Of a stretch of 45,996 bases of DNA, positions 1 to 12,584 are shown in pieces. Position 1 is the stretch's first letter, and each line of letters begins with the position of its first letter. Position numbers and translations under genes: made by a program. The DNA is from Oscillospiraceae bacterium (GTDB taxonomy: Bacteria > Bacillota > Clostridia > Oscillospirales > Oscillospiraceae): the NCBI GenBank assembly GCA_017542425.1, contig JAFXXH010000053.1:1-45996 (forward strand), given 5' to 3'. The notes under the pieces were generated by a model, which was not told where the DNA came from, made no database searches, and worked only from the letters and a program-made list of their open reading frames with translations.

Positions 1-2237
<2,237 letters not shown>

Positions 2238-2238
2238 T

Positions 2239-2474
2239 TCAGATCTGAAACCGCTTCGCTGGGTTTCAGATCTGAGAGGATTGCGCTGCGCGAGCGCCCC
2301 CTTTGGGGACACTCGCGCAGCGAGAAGAATTTTTTCCCCGGCGAAGCCGTGGAAAAAATGGATTTGATTTTTTTCGCGCCTTTGGGCGCGAAACTCTGCG
2401 AGGCTTCGTTGTTGATACGCACATATCCCAAAAACGAACAGGGCGCGCTGCGACTGGGTTTGTCGCGGCGCGCC
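2239..2474. repeat. Cluster of five inverted repeats between convergent genes
   Basis: The gap between ppdK and the convergent clpE-like gene holds five successive hairpins: stem 2239-2252/2262-2275 (14 bp, perfect); 2284-2294/2312-2322 (11 bp) with an inner CCCC/GGGG stem; 2330-2337/2351-2358 (T6CC/GGA6) with an inner CGGC/GCCG stem; 2372-2380/2385-2393 (9 bp); and 2442-2454/2462-2474 (13 bp with one G.U pair) followed by a T-rich stretch. Some must act as transcription terminators for one or both genes. The number is well beyond what two terminators need, and no coding frame explains them. Confidence 0.75.
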
Positions 2475-2490
2475 TTTGTCTTTTCTTGTT

Positions 2491-4818
<2,328 letters not shown>

Positions 4819-4856
4819 AGCGTTCTCCTATTCCGTGCCGCAGCCCGTGGGCGCGG

Positions 4857-5579
4857 TCAGATGCCAAGATATGGCAGTAAGTAATTCTCCCGCAGCAGCC
4901 AGCCGCCGATCCAGGACTCCTGCAGCGCGCTGCCCAGCAGCATACCCATGAACTTCAGCGCCCAGACCAGCAGCACGCAGAAGAGGAAGCCGGTGAACAG
5001 CCCCGCGACTGCGCCGCCGATGTCGTTCACCATGTCCAGGTTGGGAATCTTGTAACTCAGGTTCGGCAGGTTGCCCAGCGCCGTCAGGACGATCAAAACC
5101 AGCAGCGCCGCCACGATGAAGATGCTGACGTAGCTCACCGACTGGCTCAGGATGTGCTTCATGGCCCCGGTGACGCTGCCGCCGCTCTCGTGGGCGTAGG
5201 TGACGGCCCGCTGGGCCATGCTCTCGGAGGTGGCGGTGTCGAAGCCCATGGCCTCATAGCAGATGCGGCAGAACTCCGCCTGGCGGTCGGGGTGCTGGCT
5301 CAGCAGGTCGTCCATGGAGTACTCATAGCGGTCCCAGCCCAGCAGCGTCCGCACGCCGGAGCCCTCGTCGCTGACCACGCCCTCCACATAGCCGTTCAGG
5401 AAGGGGCGCAGCGTGGGCTCCAGGTCGTAGGAAAAGACGTTGGCCAGCAGATTGCCGCCGTAGATGGCGATGACGATGGCCAAAATCCCGCCGATGCCCA
5501 TGACCAGGCCCTTTTTGTAGCCGGTCCAGACGCAGATGGCCACGATGGCGATAAGTACGATGTCGATGACTGTTTTCAT
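4857..5579 (-). CDS. CvpA family membrane protein
   Basis: A 240-residue integral membrane protein. The N-terminus (residues about 4-50) has two hydrophobic segments with the GYKKGLVMGIGG turn that is typical of the CvpA family. Two further hydrophobic segments lie near 150-170 and 190-215, and a soluble loop of about 100 residues separates the pairs. CvpA was named for colicin V export in E. coli, but homologues occur in nearly all Firmicutes without any bacteriocin, and their role is not settled. A GGGGGA stretch upstream can serve as the ribosome binding site. It precedes the clpE-like gene on the same strand, so the two may be expressed together as an envelope/protein-quality pair; that link is inference. 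Confidence 0.8.
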   Translation of the reverse strand: MKTVIDIVLIAIVAICVWTGYKKGLVMGIGGILAIVIAIYGGNLLANVFSYDLEPTLRPFLNGYVEGVVSDEGSGVRTLLGWDRYEYSMDDLLSQHPDRQAEFCRICYEAMGFDTATSESMAQRAVTYAHESGGSVTGAMKHILSQSVSYVSIFIVAALLVLIVLTALGNLPNLSYKIPNLDMVNDIGGAVAGLFTGFLFCVLLVWALKFMGMLLGSALQESWIGGWLLRENYLLPYLGI

Positions 5580-5644
5580 AGCTGTCCCCCCGCATCCCGG
5601 ACGCGCCGCCGGATGCCGTTCATGAAAATTCTCTGTTTGTGCAG

Positions 5645-5668
5645 CGGGCCATACGGCCCGGTTTTTTT
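5645..5668 (+). terminator. Short hairpin with T7 tract on the plus strand
   Basis: Stem CGGGCC 5645-5650 pairs with GGCCCG 5655-5660 and is followed on the plus strand by GTTTTTTTC. No plus-strand gene precedes it, so its terminator polarity is odd. On the minus strand the hairpin lies between the DUF5711-like gene and the cvpA-like gene but lacks a T run. It may block antisense transcription. Confidence 0.4.
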
Positions 5669-6823
5669 CTATCGCACCCGCTCCGCGGCGTAAGCGCCCA
5701 GGAGCAGGATGCTGCCGTCGGCGCGCAGCAGGGCGCGGCGGGCGGTGAGCAGGGATGCGCTGGCGCGCTGGACGTTCAGTTCCGGGCTGTAGACCGTCCA
5801 GCCGCCGCCGCTCATGGCCAGCAGGGAGCGGCCGGAGGCGGAGAGGCTCAGGATGTCCCGCTCCTGTTCCTTCACGGCCAGCAGTTCCCCGGCGGGGCTG
5901 AAGGTCTCCAGGAAACCGCCCCCGCCGCCCCGGTAGGCGCTGACGTAACAGGCGGCGAAGCTCTCCCCGAACTCATAGTCCATCAGGTAGTAGTCCCCGA
6001 AGTCGAAGCGCTCCCGCAGCGACCCGTCCAGGCCCAGGAAGCTCATGCCCGTCTGTCCCACGGCACAGAGGCTGTCGTTGCCCAGGAAGTCCAGGTCAAA
6101 GGGCAACTCGCCGGGAAAGGCGGCGCTGGCCAGCTCCGTCTCGCTGTCCAGGCGGAACAGATGCAGCGTTCCGCCGGACTCCTCCGCGCAGAGGGCCGCC
6201 AGCACGCGGCAGTCGGGGCTGACCCGGGCCGCCAGCACATAGCCGGAGCCGGACCACCACTCGTAGCGGGCCTTGGCCGTGGCGTCATAGACCGTGACCT
6301 TGGCCTTGTAGCCCGCCTCGGCGGTGACCAGGGCCACATAGCCACGGGCGTTCATGCTGGCCGTCAGCACTTCCCCGGCGGGGCTGAGGCTGCGGGGCTT
6401 GCCCTCTGCGTCCAGCCAGACCAGATTTTCCGTGCCCAGGTCGCAGAAGAGCGCCCCGGAGGCGGAGGCAAAAACCGCCGGCTGGCTGTAGCTCACCAGC
6501 TGCTTGTACAGCGCCCGCCCGTCCCGGTCCAGATACTCCAGCGCGGAGGAGGAGGCCACGGCGAAGCCGTTGCCCGCCACAGCGAAGACCTGACCGGTCC
6601 CCACCTCGTAGGTGTAGGGCTCGCTCTGGATCGTGTTCTCCGCGCCCTGGCCGAAGGTCTCCCTCAGGCGTTCGCTGCTCAGGCGGTCCCGCAGGGCGAA
6701 GACCAGCAGCGCCGAGAGCACCAACAGCAGCGTGGCCAGTCCGGCCAGCAGCCGCCGCAGTTTGGCCTTGCGGCTTTGTGTCCCCGTCGGTCGCCCGCCG
6801 GAGAAGGTGTTGTTGTCATCCAT
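5669..6823 (-). CDS. DUF5711-like membrane-anchored protein
   Basis: A 384-residue protein. After a short basic N-terminus there is one transmembrane segment (about residues 24-45: LLAGLATLLLVLSALLVFAL), then a roughly 330-residue extracytoplasmic part with repeated short beta-like units, such as GNGFAVASSS, ALFCDLGTENLVWLD and SPDCRVLAAL. These suggest a beta-propeller-like fold and resemble the DUF5711 family of Clostridia, whose function is unknown. I chose the ATG at 6823 because it has a GGGATG-type ribosome binding site; a longer frame begins only with TTG at 6877. It is the last gene after truA, 70 bp downstream, so likely part of the same transcript. Confidence 0.7.
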   Translation of the reverse strand: MDDNNTFSGGRPTGTQSRKAKLRRLLAGLATLLLVLSALLVFALRDRLSSERLRETFGQGAENTIQSEPYTYEVGTGQVFAVAGNGFAVASSSALEYLDRDGRALYKQLVSYSQPAVFASASGALFCDLGTENLVWLDAEGKPRSLSPAGEVLTASMNARGYVALVTAEAGYKAKVTVYDATAKARYEWWSGSGYVLAARVSPDCRVLAALCAEESGGTLHLFRLDSETELASAAFPGELPFDLDFLGNDSLCAVGQTGMSFLGLDGSLRERFDFGDYYLMDYEFGESFAACYVSAYRGGGGGFLETFSPAGELLAVKEQERDILSLSASGRSLLAMSGGGWTVYSPELNVQRASASLLTARRALLRADGSILLLGAYAAERVR

Positions 6824-6893
6824 GGCTTCATCCCTGTCCCTGTCGTGTGTAGAAAGTATACCGCGCCACGGCTTCAAAGATGTATCGCTCCGC

Positions 6894-7658
6894 TCAGCGC
6901 GCCATCATGTCCCCCACCGGACCGTCGTACCAGACCCGGTGCATATAGAGCCCCTGGGGGGGCATGGTCGGCCCCGTCAGGCGGCGGTCCCGGGTCTCCA
7001 GCAGCCGGGGGATCTCCTCCGGCTCCAGCTTGCCGATGGCGGCGTAGACCATCGTGCCCACAATGGCGCGCACCATATTATATAAGAAGCCGTCCGCGCA
7101 GACGTAGACGCTCCAGAGTTCCCCGTCCCGCTCCGTCCGGCACCAGTGGACCGTCCGCACGGTGGTGCGCGTCTCCGTGCCCACCGAGCGCACCGCCGCG
7201 AAGTCGTGCTTGCCCTCGAAGGCGCGCCCGGCCCGCTCCATGCGGTCAAAGTCCAGCCGGGGCGGGTAGAAGCAGACCCGGCTGCGGAGGAAGGGGTCCC
7301 GGATGCGGCGGTTGTAGATGCGGTAGACATATTCCTTCTGGATGCACGAGCCGATGGCGTTGAAGTCCGGCGCGGCCTCGCAGGCGTCCAGCACGGCGAT
7401 GTCCGCGGGCAGGCGGGTGTTCACCGCCAGGGCCACCCGGTCGATGGGAATGGCGCAGTCTGTGCGGAAGTTGGCGCAGTAGCGCAGGGCGTGGACGCCC
7501 GCGTCCGTGCGCCCGCAGCCCACCACCCGCAGGGGGTGGCCGCAGACCTTCTGCAAAGCCTGTTCCAGGGTCTCCGCCACGGAGACGTCGGTCTTCTGCA
7601 CCTGCCAGCCGTGGTAGGCCGTGCCGTCATAGCAGAGTTTCAAAGCGATGTTTCGCAT
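6894..7658 (-). CDS. truA: tRNA pseudouridine(38-40) synthase TruA
   Basis: This 254-residue enzyme converts U38, U39 and U40 in the tRNA anticodon stem-loop to pseudouridine. The N-terminal signature LCYDGTAYHGWQ and the catalytic motif GCGRTDAGVHALRY, which contains the nucleophilic Asp, are both intact. The C-terminal DGFLYNMVRAIVGTMV motif is also present. Length matches the family. I prefer the ATG at 7658 (MRNIALKL), which lies 10 bp after the ecfT stop and is preceded by GAGGG; an upstream in-frame start would overlap ecfT. The order ecfA1-ecfA2-ecfT-truA is the classical Firmicute arrangement. Confidence 0.97.
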   Translation of the reverse strand: MRNIALKLCYDGTAYHGWQVQKTDVSVAETLEQALQKVCGHPLRVVGCGRTDAGVHALRYCANFRTDCAIPIDRVALAVNTRLPADIAVLDACEAAPDFNAIGSCIQKEYVYRIYNRRIRDPFLRSRVCFYPPRLDFDRMERAGRAFEGKHDFAAVRSVGTETRTTVRTVHWCRTERDGELWSVYVCADGFLYNMVRAIVGTMVYAAIGKLEPEEIPRLLETRDRRLTGPTMPPQGLYMHRVWYDGPVGDMMAR

Positions 7659-7668
7659 CTGCGCGCCC

Positions 7669-8472
7669 TCAGGTCCCAAGGCCCCGCAGCACAATGGCGG
7701 CGGCCAGCAGCCCGGCCAGCACCAGCAGGGTCAGGATGTCCCGCCGGGCGAAGACCAGCTGCTTCATCCGCGTCCGCTGGCCCCCGGTGTGGTAGCAGCG
7801 GCACTCCATGGCCGTGGCCAGCTCGTCGGCCCGGCGAAAGGCGCTGACAAACAGGGGGATCAGCAGGGGCACCAGGGCCCTGGCCCGCTCCGTCAGCTTC
7901 CCGGTGTCGAAGCTGGCGCCCCGAGCCTTCTGGGCGGACATGATCTTGTCGGTTTCCTCGATGAGCGTGGGGATGAAGCGCAGGGCGATGCTCATCATCA
8001 TCGCCAGCTCCGAGACCGGAACGCGCAGCTTTTTCAGCGGCTCCAGCAGCCGCTCCAGCCCGTCCGTCAGTTGGAGGGGCGAGGTGGTATAGGTCAGCAG
8101 GAAGCTGCCGCAGATCAGCAGCATGATGCGCAGGGCCATGAAGACCGCCCGCCGAATGCCGTCGGCGGTGATGCGGAAGATCCACCATTCCCAGAGGGCT
8201 TCGCCGCTGCCGTAAAACAAATTGATGATCGCCGTGAAGATCACGATGAAGATCAGGGGTTTCAGGCCGGAGAGCAGGGTCTTGGGGCGGATGCGCCCCA
8301 GGGCGGCCTCCAGCACCAGCACCCCCAGCATCAGGGCATAGCCCCAGACATTGTGGGCCAGGAACAGGGCCGTGATATAGCCCACCAGCCAGATCAGCTT
8401 GGTCCGGGGGTCCAGGCGGTGGATCAGGGTGTCGCCGGGGAAATACTGGCCCAGGGTGATGTCTTTCAGCAT
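7669..8472 (-). CDS. ecfT: ECF transporter transmembrane subunit EcfT
   Basis: This 267-residue membrane protein couples the two EcfA ATPases to exchangeable substrate-binding S subunits for vitamin or metal uptake. Hydrophobic helices alternate through residues 25-130 and at the C-terminus (about 245-265). The coupling region carries the EcfT signature with ARGASFDTG and, further on, RADELATAMECRCY, corresponding to the two conserved Ala-Arg-Gly/Glu-Arg motifs that bind the ATPase grooves. The start overlaps the ecfA2 stop by 7 bp, which suggests translational coupling. No S-component gene is nearby, so this is the shared group II energizing module. Confidence 0.95.
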   Translation of the reverse strand: MLKDITLGQYFPGDTLIHRLDPRTKLIWLVGYITALFLAHNVWGYALMLGVLVLEAALGRIRPKTLLSGLKPLIFIVIFTAIINLFYGSGEALWEWWIFRITADGIRRAVFMALRIMLLICGSFLLTYTTSPLQLTDGLERLLEPLKKLRVPVSELAMMMSIALRFIPTLIEETDKIMSAQKARGASFDTGKLTERARALVPLLIPLFVSAFRRADELATAMECRCYHTGGQRTRMKQLVFARRDILTLLVLAGLLAAAIVLRGLGT

Positions 8473-9329
8473 GGCCGCGCCTCCCCCCGGCGCTCCAGGA
8501 GCAGCTTTTTCAGGTATTTCACCGTGTAGACGCTCTCGGGCAGTTCCACGCCCCGCTGCCGCAGGGCCAGGGCGATCTCCGTGGCCATGGGGACCGTGAG
8601 GCCCATCTGCTTCAGTTCGTCGGCCCGGTCAAAGACCCGGGCGGGGCTGTCGTCCATCACCAGACGCCCTTCGTGGAACACGGCCATACGCCGGGCAAAG
8701 CGGGCGATGTCGTCCATGCTGTGACTGATGAGCAGCACGGCCGCGCCGGTGCTGCGCTGAAAGGCGCTGATGTTGGCCAGGATGCTCTCCCGCCCGGCGG
8801 GGTCCAGCCCGGCGGTGGGCTCGTCCAAAATCAGCACCCGGGGGCGCATGGCGATGACTCCCGCAATGGCCACCCGGCGCTTCTGGCCGCCGGAGAGTTC
8901 CAGCGGACTGGCCTCCATCAGCTCGCCGCCCACGCCCACAAAGCTGGCGGCCTCGTAGACCCGCTCCCGGATCTCCGCCTCCCCCAGCCCCATATTTTTC
9001 GGACCGAAGGCGATGTCCCGGAACACCGTCTCTTCAAAGAGCTGATACTCCGGGTACTGGAACACCAGCCCCACGCCGAAGCGCACGGCCCGCAGCGCGG
9101 CTTTGTCCGCGTGGATGTCCTGCCCCTGAAACAGCACCTGTCCGGCACTGGGCTTCAGCAGGCCGTTGAGATGCTGGATGAAGGTGGACTTCCCGCTGCC
9201 CGTGTGTCCGATCACGCCCAGCAGCTCCCCCTCCTCGATGGCAAGGGAGATGTCGTGGACCGCAGTTTTTTCAAATGGCGTCCCCTGGCTGTAAACATGG
9301 CACAGGGCCCGCGTCTCCAGAATCGGCAT
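8466..9329 (-). CDS. ecfA2: ECF transporter ATPase EcfA2
   Basis: The 287-residue ABC ATPase begins at ATG 9329 (MPILETRALCHVY), preceded by GGAGTAAC and placed 8 bp after the ecfA1 stop; in-frame sequence further upstream is antisense-like and was excluded. Walker A GHTGSGKST, Q-loop VFQYPEYQLFE, signature LSGGQKRR, Walker B VLILDEPTAGLDP and the switch His (LISHSMDD) are all intact. With EcfA1 it forms the ATP-hydrolysing heterodimer at the cytoplasmic face of EcfT. Being the second of the two ATPases, next to ecfT, fits the EcfA2 designation. Confidence 0.95.
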   Translation of the reverse strand: MPILETRALCHVYSQGTPFEKTAVHDISLAIEEGELLGVIGHTGSGKSTFIQHLNGLLKPSAGQVLFQGQDIHADKAALRAVRFGVGLVFQYPEYQLFEETVFRDIAFGPKNMGLGEAEIRERVYEAASFVGVGGELMEASPLELSGGQKRRVAIAGVIAMRPRVLILDEPTAGLDPAGRESILANISAFQRSTGAAVLLISHSMDDIARFARRMAVFHEGRLVMDDSPARVFDRADELKQMGLTVPMATEIALALRQRGVELPESVYTVKYLKKLLLERRGEARPC

Positions 9330-9337
9330 CTTGCTTG

Positions 9338-10204
9338 TTACTCCAAATCCGTGATAGTCCCCTGGGGGCGGCGCAGGTACGCGGCGATGGCCGCGGCGCA
9401 GTCCTCCACCCGCAGGGCGTCCAGGGGCAGGGGCCAGCCCTCCGCCCGGAGGCTGTACAGCAGGGAGACCGTCTCCGGCGCGGTCAGGCCCAGGGCCCGC
9501 AGCGCCTCCACCCGGGAGAACACGTCCCGGGGACTGCCGTCCATGGCAATGCGGCCCTCGGACATGACGATGAGCCGGTCGGCGTGGATGCACTCCTCCA
9601 TGTGGTGCGTGATGAGCACCACGGTCATGCCGCTGCTGCGCCGAAGCTCCCGCACCGCGTCCAGCACCTCCCGCCGCCCCACCGGGTCCAGCATGGCGGT
9701 GGGCTCGTCCAGGACGATGCAGCGGGGCCGCATGGCCAGCACCCCCGCAATGGCGATGCGCTGCTTCTGGCCCCCGGACAGGAGATGGGGGGCGTGGAGG
9801 CGGAAGTCATACATCCCCACCCGCCGCAGCGCCTCGTCCACCCGGACCCGGATCTCCTTCGGCTCCACGCCCAGGTTCTCCGGGGCGAAGGCCACGTCGT
9901 CCTCCACCACGGAGGCCACGATCTGGTTGTCCGGGTTCTGGAACACCATCCCCACCGTGCGGCGGATGTCCAGCAGCCGGGATTCGTCGGCGGTGTCCAT
10001 GCCGTCCACCAGCACGCGCCCCGCCGTGGGGCGCAAAATGGCGTTCAGGCACTTGGCCAGCGTGCTTTTTCCGCTGCCGTTGTGCCCCAGCACCGCCACG
10101 AAGTCCCCCGTCTGAATGCGCAGGGACACGCCGTCCAGCGCCGGACGCCTGGCTTCCTCATAGGTATAACTGACGTTTTCCAGTTGTAAAATCGGTACGC
10201 TCAT
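9338..10204 (-). CDS. ecfA1: ECF transporter ATPase EcfA1
   Basis: This 288-residue ABC ATPase has Walker A GHNGSGKST, Q-loop VFQNPDNQIV, signature LSGGQKQR, Walker B CIVLDEPTAMLDP and switch His in LITHHMEE. It is the first of the two energizing ATPases of the ECF module. The start at 10204 (MSVPILQLENV) matches the usual N-terminus of the family, although no strong ribosome binding site precedes it. A GTG at 10231 is an alternative start that would begin one base after the stop of the upstream methyltransferase. The tight spacing in either case supports one operon. Confidence 0.94.
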   Translation of the reverse strand: MSVPILQLENVSYTYEEARRPALDGVSLRIQTGDFVAVLGHNGSGKSTLAKCLNAILRPTAGRVLVDGMDTADESRLLDIRRTVGMVFQNPDNQIVASVVEDDVAFAPENLGVEPKEIRVRVDEALRRVGMYDFRLHAPHLLSGGQKQRIAIAGVLAMRPRCIVLDEPTAMLDPVGRREVLDAVRELRRSSGMTVVLITHHMEECIHADRLIVMSEGRIAMDGSPRDVFSRVEALRALGLTAPETVSLLYSLRAEGWPLPLDALRVEDCAAAIAAYLRRPQGTITDLE

Positions 10205-10232
10205 AGCAAAACAGAAATACGCGCAGCCCACT

Positions 10233-11093
10233 TCAGCGCAGCCAGCGGCAACTGGCGCCGCAGGGCAGGCACAGGCCGCTCTCGGTCACGGGCAGGCCCA
10301 GCTCCTGGCTCTCGCTGTGGCCGCCGAATTTTTTGGTGAAAATGCTGTCCGCCACATAGCCCACGGTGCTGGCGCTCAGGCCGGTGGTGTAGGAGCTGAT
10401 GAGGACGAACAGGGGCTCATCGCTGAGCACCCCCGCGCAGAGGCTGACGAAGTCCCAAAGGCTGTCCTCCAGCTTCCAGACCTCCCCGCCGGGGCCGCGC
10501 CCGTAGCTGGGCTGGTCCATGATCAGGGCGTCGTAGCAGCTGCCGCGCCGAATCTCCCGCTGGACGAACTTGACGCAGTCGTCCACGATCCAGCGGATGG
10601 GCCGCTCCCGGACGCCGCTGGCCTCCGCGTTCTCCTTGCCCCAGGCCACCATGCCCTTTGCCGCGTCCACATGGCAGACGCTGGCCCCGGCCTTGGCCGC
10701 CGCCACCGTGGCCGCGCCGGTGTAGCCGAAGAGGTTCAGCACCCGGATGGGCCGCCCGGCGGAGGCGATGGTCTCCATGATGAAATCCCAGTTCGTGGCC
10801 TGTTCCGGGAACAGGCCGGTGTGTTTGAAGTTCATGGGCCGCACCCGGAAGGTCAGCGGGCCGTAGCCCAGCTCCCAGTGCTCCGGCAGACCGTGCTTGT
10901 CCCACGCTCCGCCGCCGCTGCTGCTGCGGCGATAGCGGGCGTCGGCCCGCTCCCAGAGAGCGCTGCGCCGGGGCGTCCGCCAGATGGCCTGCGGGTCGGG
11001 ACGGATCAGGATGCGCGATCCCCAGCGTTCCAGCTTCTCCCCGCCGGAGCAGTCGATCAGCTCAAAGTCGCGCCATTTGTCAGAAATCCACAT
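10233..11093 (-). CDS. Class I SAM-dependent methyltransferase, RlmI/RlmK-like
   Basis: A 286-residue methyltransferase. The SAM-binding motif I is seen in RVLNLFGYTGAATVAAAKAG, followed by an acidic motif II (VCHVDAAKGMV). The motif IV position reads IMDQPSYGRGPGG, close to the DPPxFGRG of RlmI-type 23S rRNA methyltransferases but with Gln in place of the first Pro. A short N-terminal part (about 80 residues) precedes the catalytic fold; the PUA domain of RlmI is not evident. The ATG at 11093 has a strong GGGAGG site. As first gene of the ECF-truA operon it is the apparent lead cistron. The exact RNA target cannot be read from the sequence. Confidence 0.82.
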   Translation of the reverse strand: MWISDKWRDFELIDCSGGEKLERWGSRILIRPDPQAIWRTPRRSALWERADARYRRSSSGGGAWDKHGLPEHWELGYGPLTFRVRPMNFKHTGLFPEQATNWDFIMETIASAGRPIRVLNLFGYTGAATVAAAKAGASVCHVDAAKGMVAWGKENAEASGVRERPIRWIVDDCVKFVQREIRRGSCYDALIMDQPSYGRGPGGEVWKLEDSLWDFVSLCAGVLSDEPLFVLISSYTTGLSASTVGYVADSIFTKKFGGHSESQELGLPVTESGLCLPCGASCRWLR

Positions 11094-11134
11094 ACTGCCT
11101 CCCGTTTTCACCCGCGTGTACAAAAAATCAGCTT

Positions 11135-11163
11135 ATTATAGCACAAGCCGCCCCACTTGGCAA
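11135..11163 (-). promoter_or_regulatory. Promoter of the methyltransferase-ECF-truA operon
   Basis: On the minus strand TTGCCA (11163-11158) and TATAAT (11140-11135) are separated by 17 bp. This is a near-consensus sigma-A promoter about 40 bp upstream of the first gene of the operon. Confidence 0.8.
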
Positions 11164-11217
11164 TACGCGAAATGTATGTCCCGCCGGGGCCTTGTGCATG
11201 GTCCGAGAACAGGGCAG

Positions 11218-11257
11218 CGCGTGATACGGTGCAAGCATCCTTGCGTCGCATCACGCG
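11218..11257. repeat. Imperfect 18-bp inverted repeat
   Basis: Arms 11218-11235 and 11240-11257 pair over 18 positions with one mismatch and two G.U pairs around a CATC loop. It lies between the broken PIN toxin gene and the promoter of the methyltransferase operon. No T run follows on either strand, so a terminator role is only possible. Confidence 0.45.
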
Positions 11258-11279
11258 CATCAACGAGAGCCGGAGGGCT

Positions 11280-11679
11280 TTATTCGGAACGCTGGCGCAG
11301 CAGCTTCAACAGCTTTTTGTCAAAGGTGGCCAGCTCTGCGCCTTTTACAACATGATAGGCATATAAAACGCAATCGACAAAATCGAGGCTTCGCGCCCCG
11401 TAGGTGTCAAGCGCCAGCTCCAACACCCGCATGTCCCGGCATTGGACCTGACAGAGAAACGCTTTGACATTGGACCTGACAGAGAAACGCTTTGACAGTG
11501 TCCGCAATCTGTCCGCGCTCCAAGGAATACACACCGCGCAGCACATAGACGAGTTCCGCAATCACTTCAATTGTGACATGCACGTCCCCGGCGTTCAGGT
11601 ACTGTTCCGCCCGGTTGGCCATCTCCTGATCGTCGTTCAGCAGATACCGCAGAATCATGTTGGTGTCAAAGATTACCAT
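11280..11679 (-). pseudogene. PIN-domain (VapC-like) toxin, frameshifted by a 28-bp duplication
   Basis: The first part reads MVIFDTNMILRYLL, with the first acidic residue of the PIN fold, and continues to ADTVKAFLCQVQC. The second part resumes in another frame as RDMRVLELALDTYG and ends with SLDFVDCVLYAY and LATFDKKLLKLL, which carry the remaining acidic residues. The break is an exact tandem duplication of 28 bp (11441-11468 and 11469-11496). Removing one copy leaves 372 bp, an intact 124-codon frame including the stop. PIN toxins are RNases held in check by the cognate antitoxin. The gene starts 14 bp inside the antitoxin gene. A sequencing or assembly error is possible, but the exact duplication is the pattern expected of replication slippage. 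Confidence 0.85.
11441..11496. repeat. Exact 28-bp tandem duplication inside the PIN toxin gene
   Basis: Copy one is 11441-11468 and copy two is 11469-11496, identical at all 28 positions. Because 28 is not a multiple of three, the duplication shifts the reading frame of the toxin. Confidence 0.97.
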
Positions 11680-11902
11680 ATTTCTCTACCATGGCCCGCT
11701 CCCAGGCCCCCTGCTCTTTTTCCGCCAGCGCCGGGTCTGCATAGGACGCCAGGGCGCCGCGCATACTCTTTTTCTCCGCAGACTGTTCAGGCTCCACAAA
11801 CTCATCCATCAGCGTGACGATGACCCGCTGATTCGGCTTTGCGGGCATCTGCTCCAACAACCGGATTGCAGAGCCGTCGTAATACCCATAAACCGCCAAC
11901 AT
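11666..11902 (-). CDS. Antitoxin of the PIN-domain toxin
   Basis: A 78-residue protein directly upstream of the PIN toxin and overlapping it by 14 bp, the usual order for type II modules. The N-terminal half (MLAVYGYYDGSAIRLLEQ ... NQRVIVTLMDEF) is beta-like and resembles small antitoxins paired with PIN toxins in Firmicutes. The C-terminal half is charged and probably helical, ending EKYGNL, and would bind the toxin. A GAGGGAAG ribosome binding site precedes the ATG. The gene itself looks intact. Family assignment rests on context more than on a diagnostic motif. Confidence 0.75.
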   Translation of the reverse strand: MLAVYGYYDGSAIRLLEQMPAKPNQRVIVTLMDEFVEPEQSAEKKSMRGALASYADPALAEKEQGAWERAMVEKYGNL

Positions 11903-11986
11903 CTTCCCTCACCCTCTCTTCGCAAACAGCGGCGTTTTTTCCATTTTACCACAGTAGCGCCCCTGATTCAACGGAAAAGAAATCTG

Positions 11987-12022
11987 AAAAACGACGCCCC
12001 GCCCATTGGGGCGGGGCGTCGT
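11987..12022 (-). terminator. Rho-independent terminator of the hsp20 gene
   Basis: Perfect 14-bp GC-rich stem (11991-12004 with 12009-12022) and a four-base loop. On the minus strand it is followed by TTTTC, directly downstream of the hsp20 stop codon at 12038. Confidence 0.88.
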
Positions 12023-12037
12023 GGGTTGGGGGAAACC

Positions 12038-12484
12038 TCAGCCCTCGATGGCGATGGTCTTGCGCTCGGGCAGCTTGGGCTGGTCCTTCTTGGGGATGCT
12101 CAGGCTCAGCACGCCGTTCTCAAACTTGGCGCTGATGTCCTCGTCGGTGACGTACTCGCCCACATAGAAGCTGCGCTGCATGGCGCCCACATAGCGCTCC
12201 TGCCGGATGACACGACCGGCCTTGTTCTCGGTCTCCTTGTCCAGCTGCTTCTCGGCGCTGACGGTCAGAACGCCCTTCTCCAGGTGGATGGCGATCTCAT
12301 CCTTCTGATACCCCGGCAGGTCGATGTCCACTTCAAAGCCGTTCTCGCCCTCGCGCACGTCGGTCTTCATCTCGTGGGCGGCCCGGCGGCCATACAGCTT
12401 GCGCTCGATGTCCCGCACCTCCGGGAAGTTCGGGAAGCTGAACCAATCGTCAAACAGGTTCTCACCAAAAATACTCGGCAACAT
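12038..12484 (-). CDS. Hsp20/alpha-crystallin family small heat shock protein
   Basis: The 148-residue chaperone holds unfolding proteins in a refoldable state without ATP. The alpha-crystallin domain spans about residues 38-140, with GFEVDIDLPGYQKDEI, the conserved FENGVLSLSIPK near its end and a C-terminal IAI motif (KTIAIEG) of the I-x-I type used in oligomer assembly. The start has a strong AGGAGG site. It is monocistronic, with its own terminator, and its promoter overlaps a CIRCE element, so HrcA control is expected (see the separate entry). Confidence 0.95.
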   Translation of the reverse strand: MLPSIFGENLFDDWFSFPNFPEVRDIERKLYGRRAAHEMKTDVREGENGFEVDIDLPGYQKDEIAIHLEKGVLTVSAEKQLDKETENKAGRVIRQERYVGAMQRSFYVGEYVTDEDISAKFENGVLSLSIPKKDQPKLPERKTIAIEG

Positions 12485-12584
12485 AAATCAATTCCTCCTT
12501 TTTTGTTATGTCAGTTCACTGGTACTTTGACATCGGGACGGAGGGTCATTCGCGTTCGCTCTTCGTTCCTCTGTTTATGGCTTC

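Noticed and set aside
4857-5579. CvpA-like gene as part of a bacteriocin system
   Set aside because: No precursor, transporter or immunity gene is nearby, and CvpA-like proteins are widespread without bacteriocins.
6823-6877. Upstream TTG start for the DUF5711-like protein
   Set aside because: The extension has no ribosome binding site and is Arg/Asp-rich; ATG 6823 has a better one and gives the usual N-terminus before the membrane segment.
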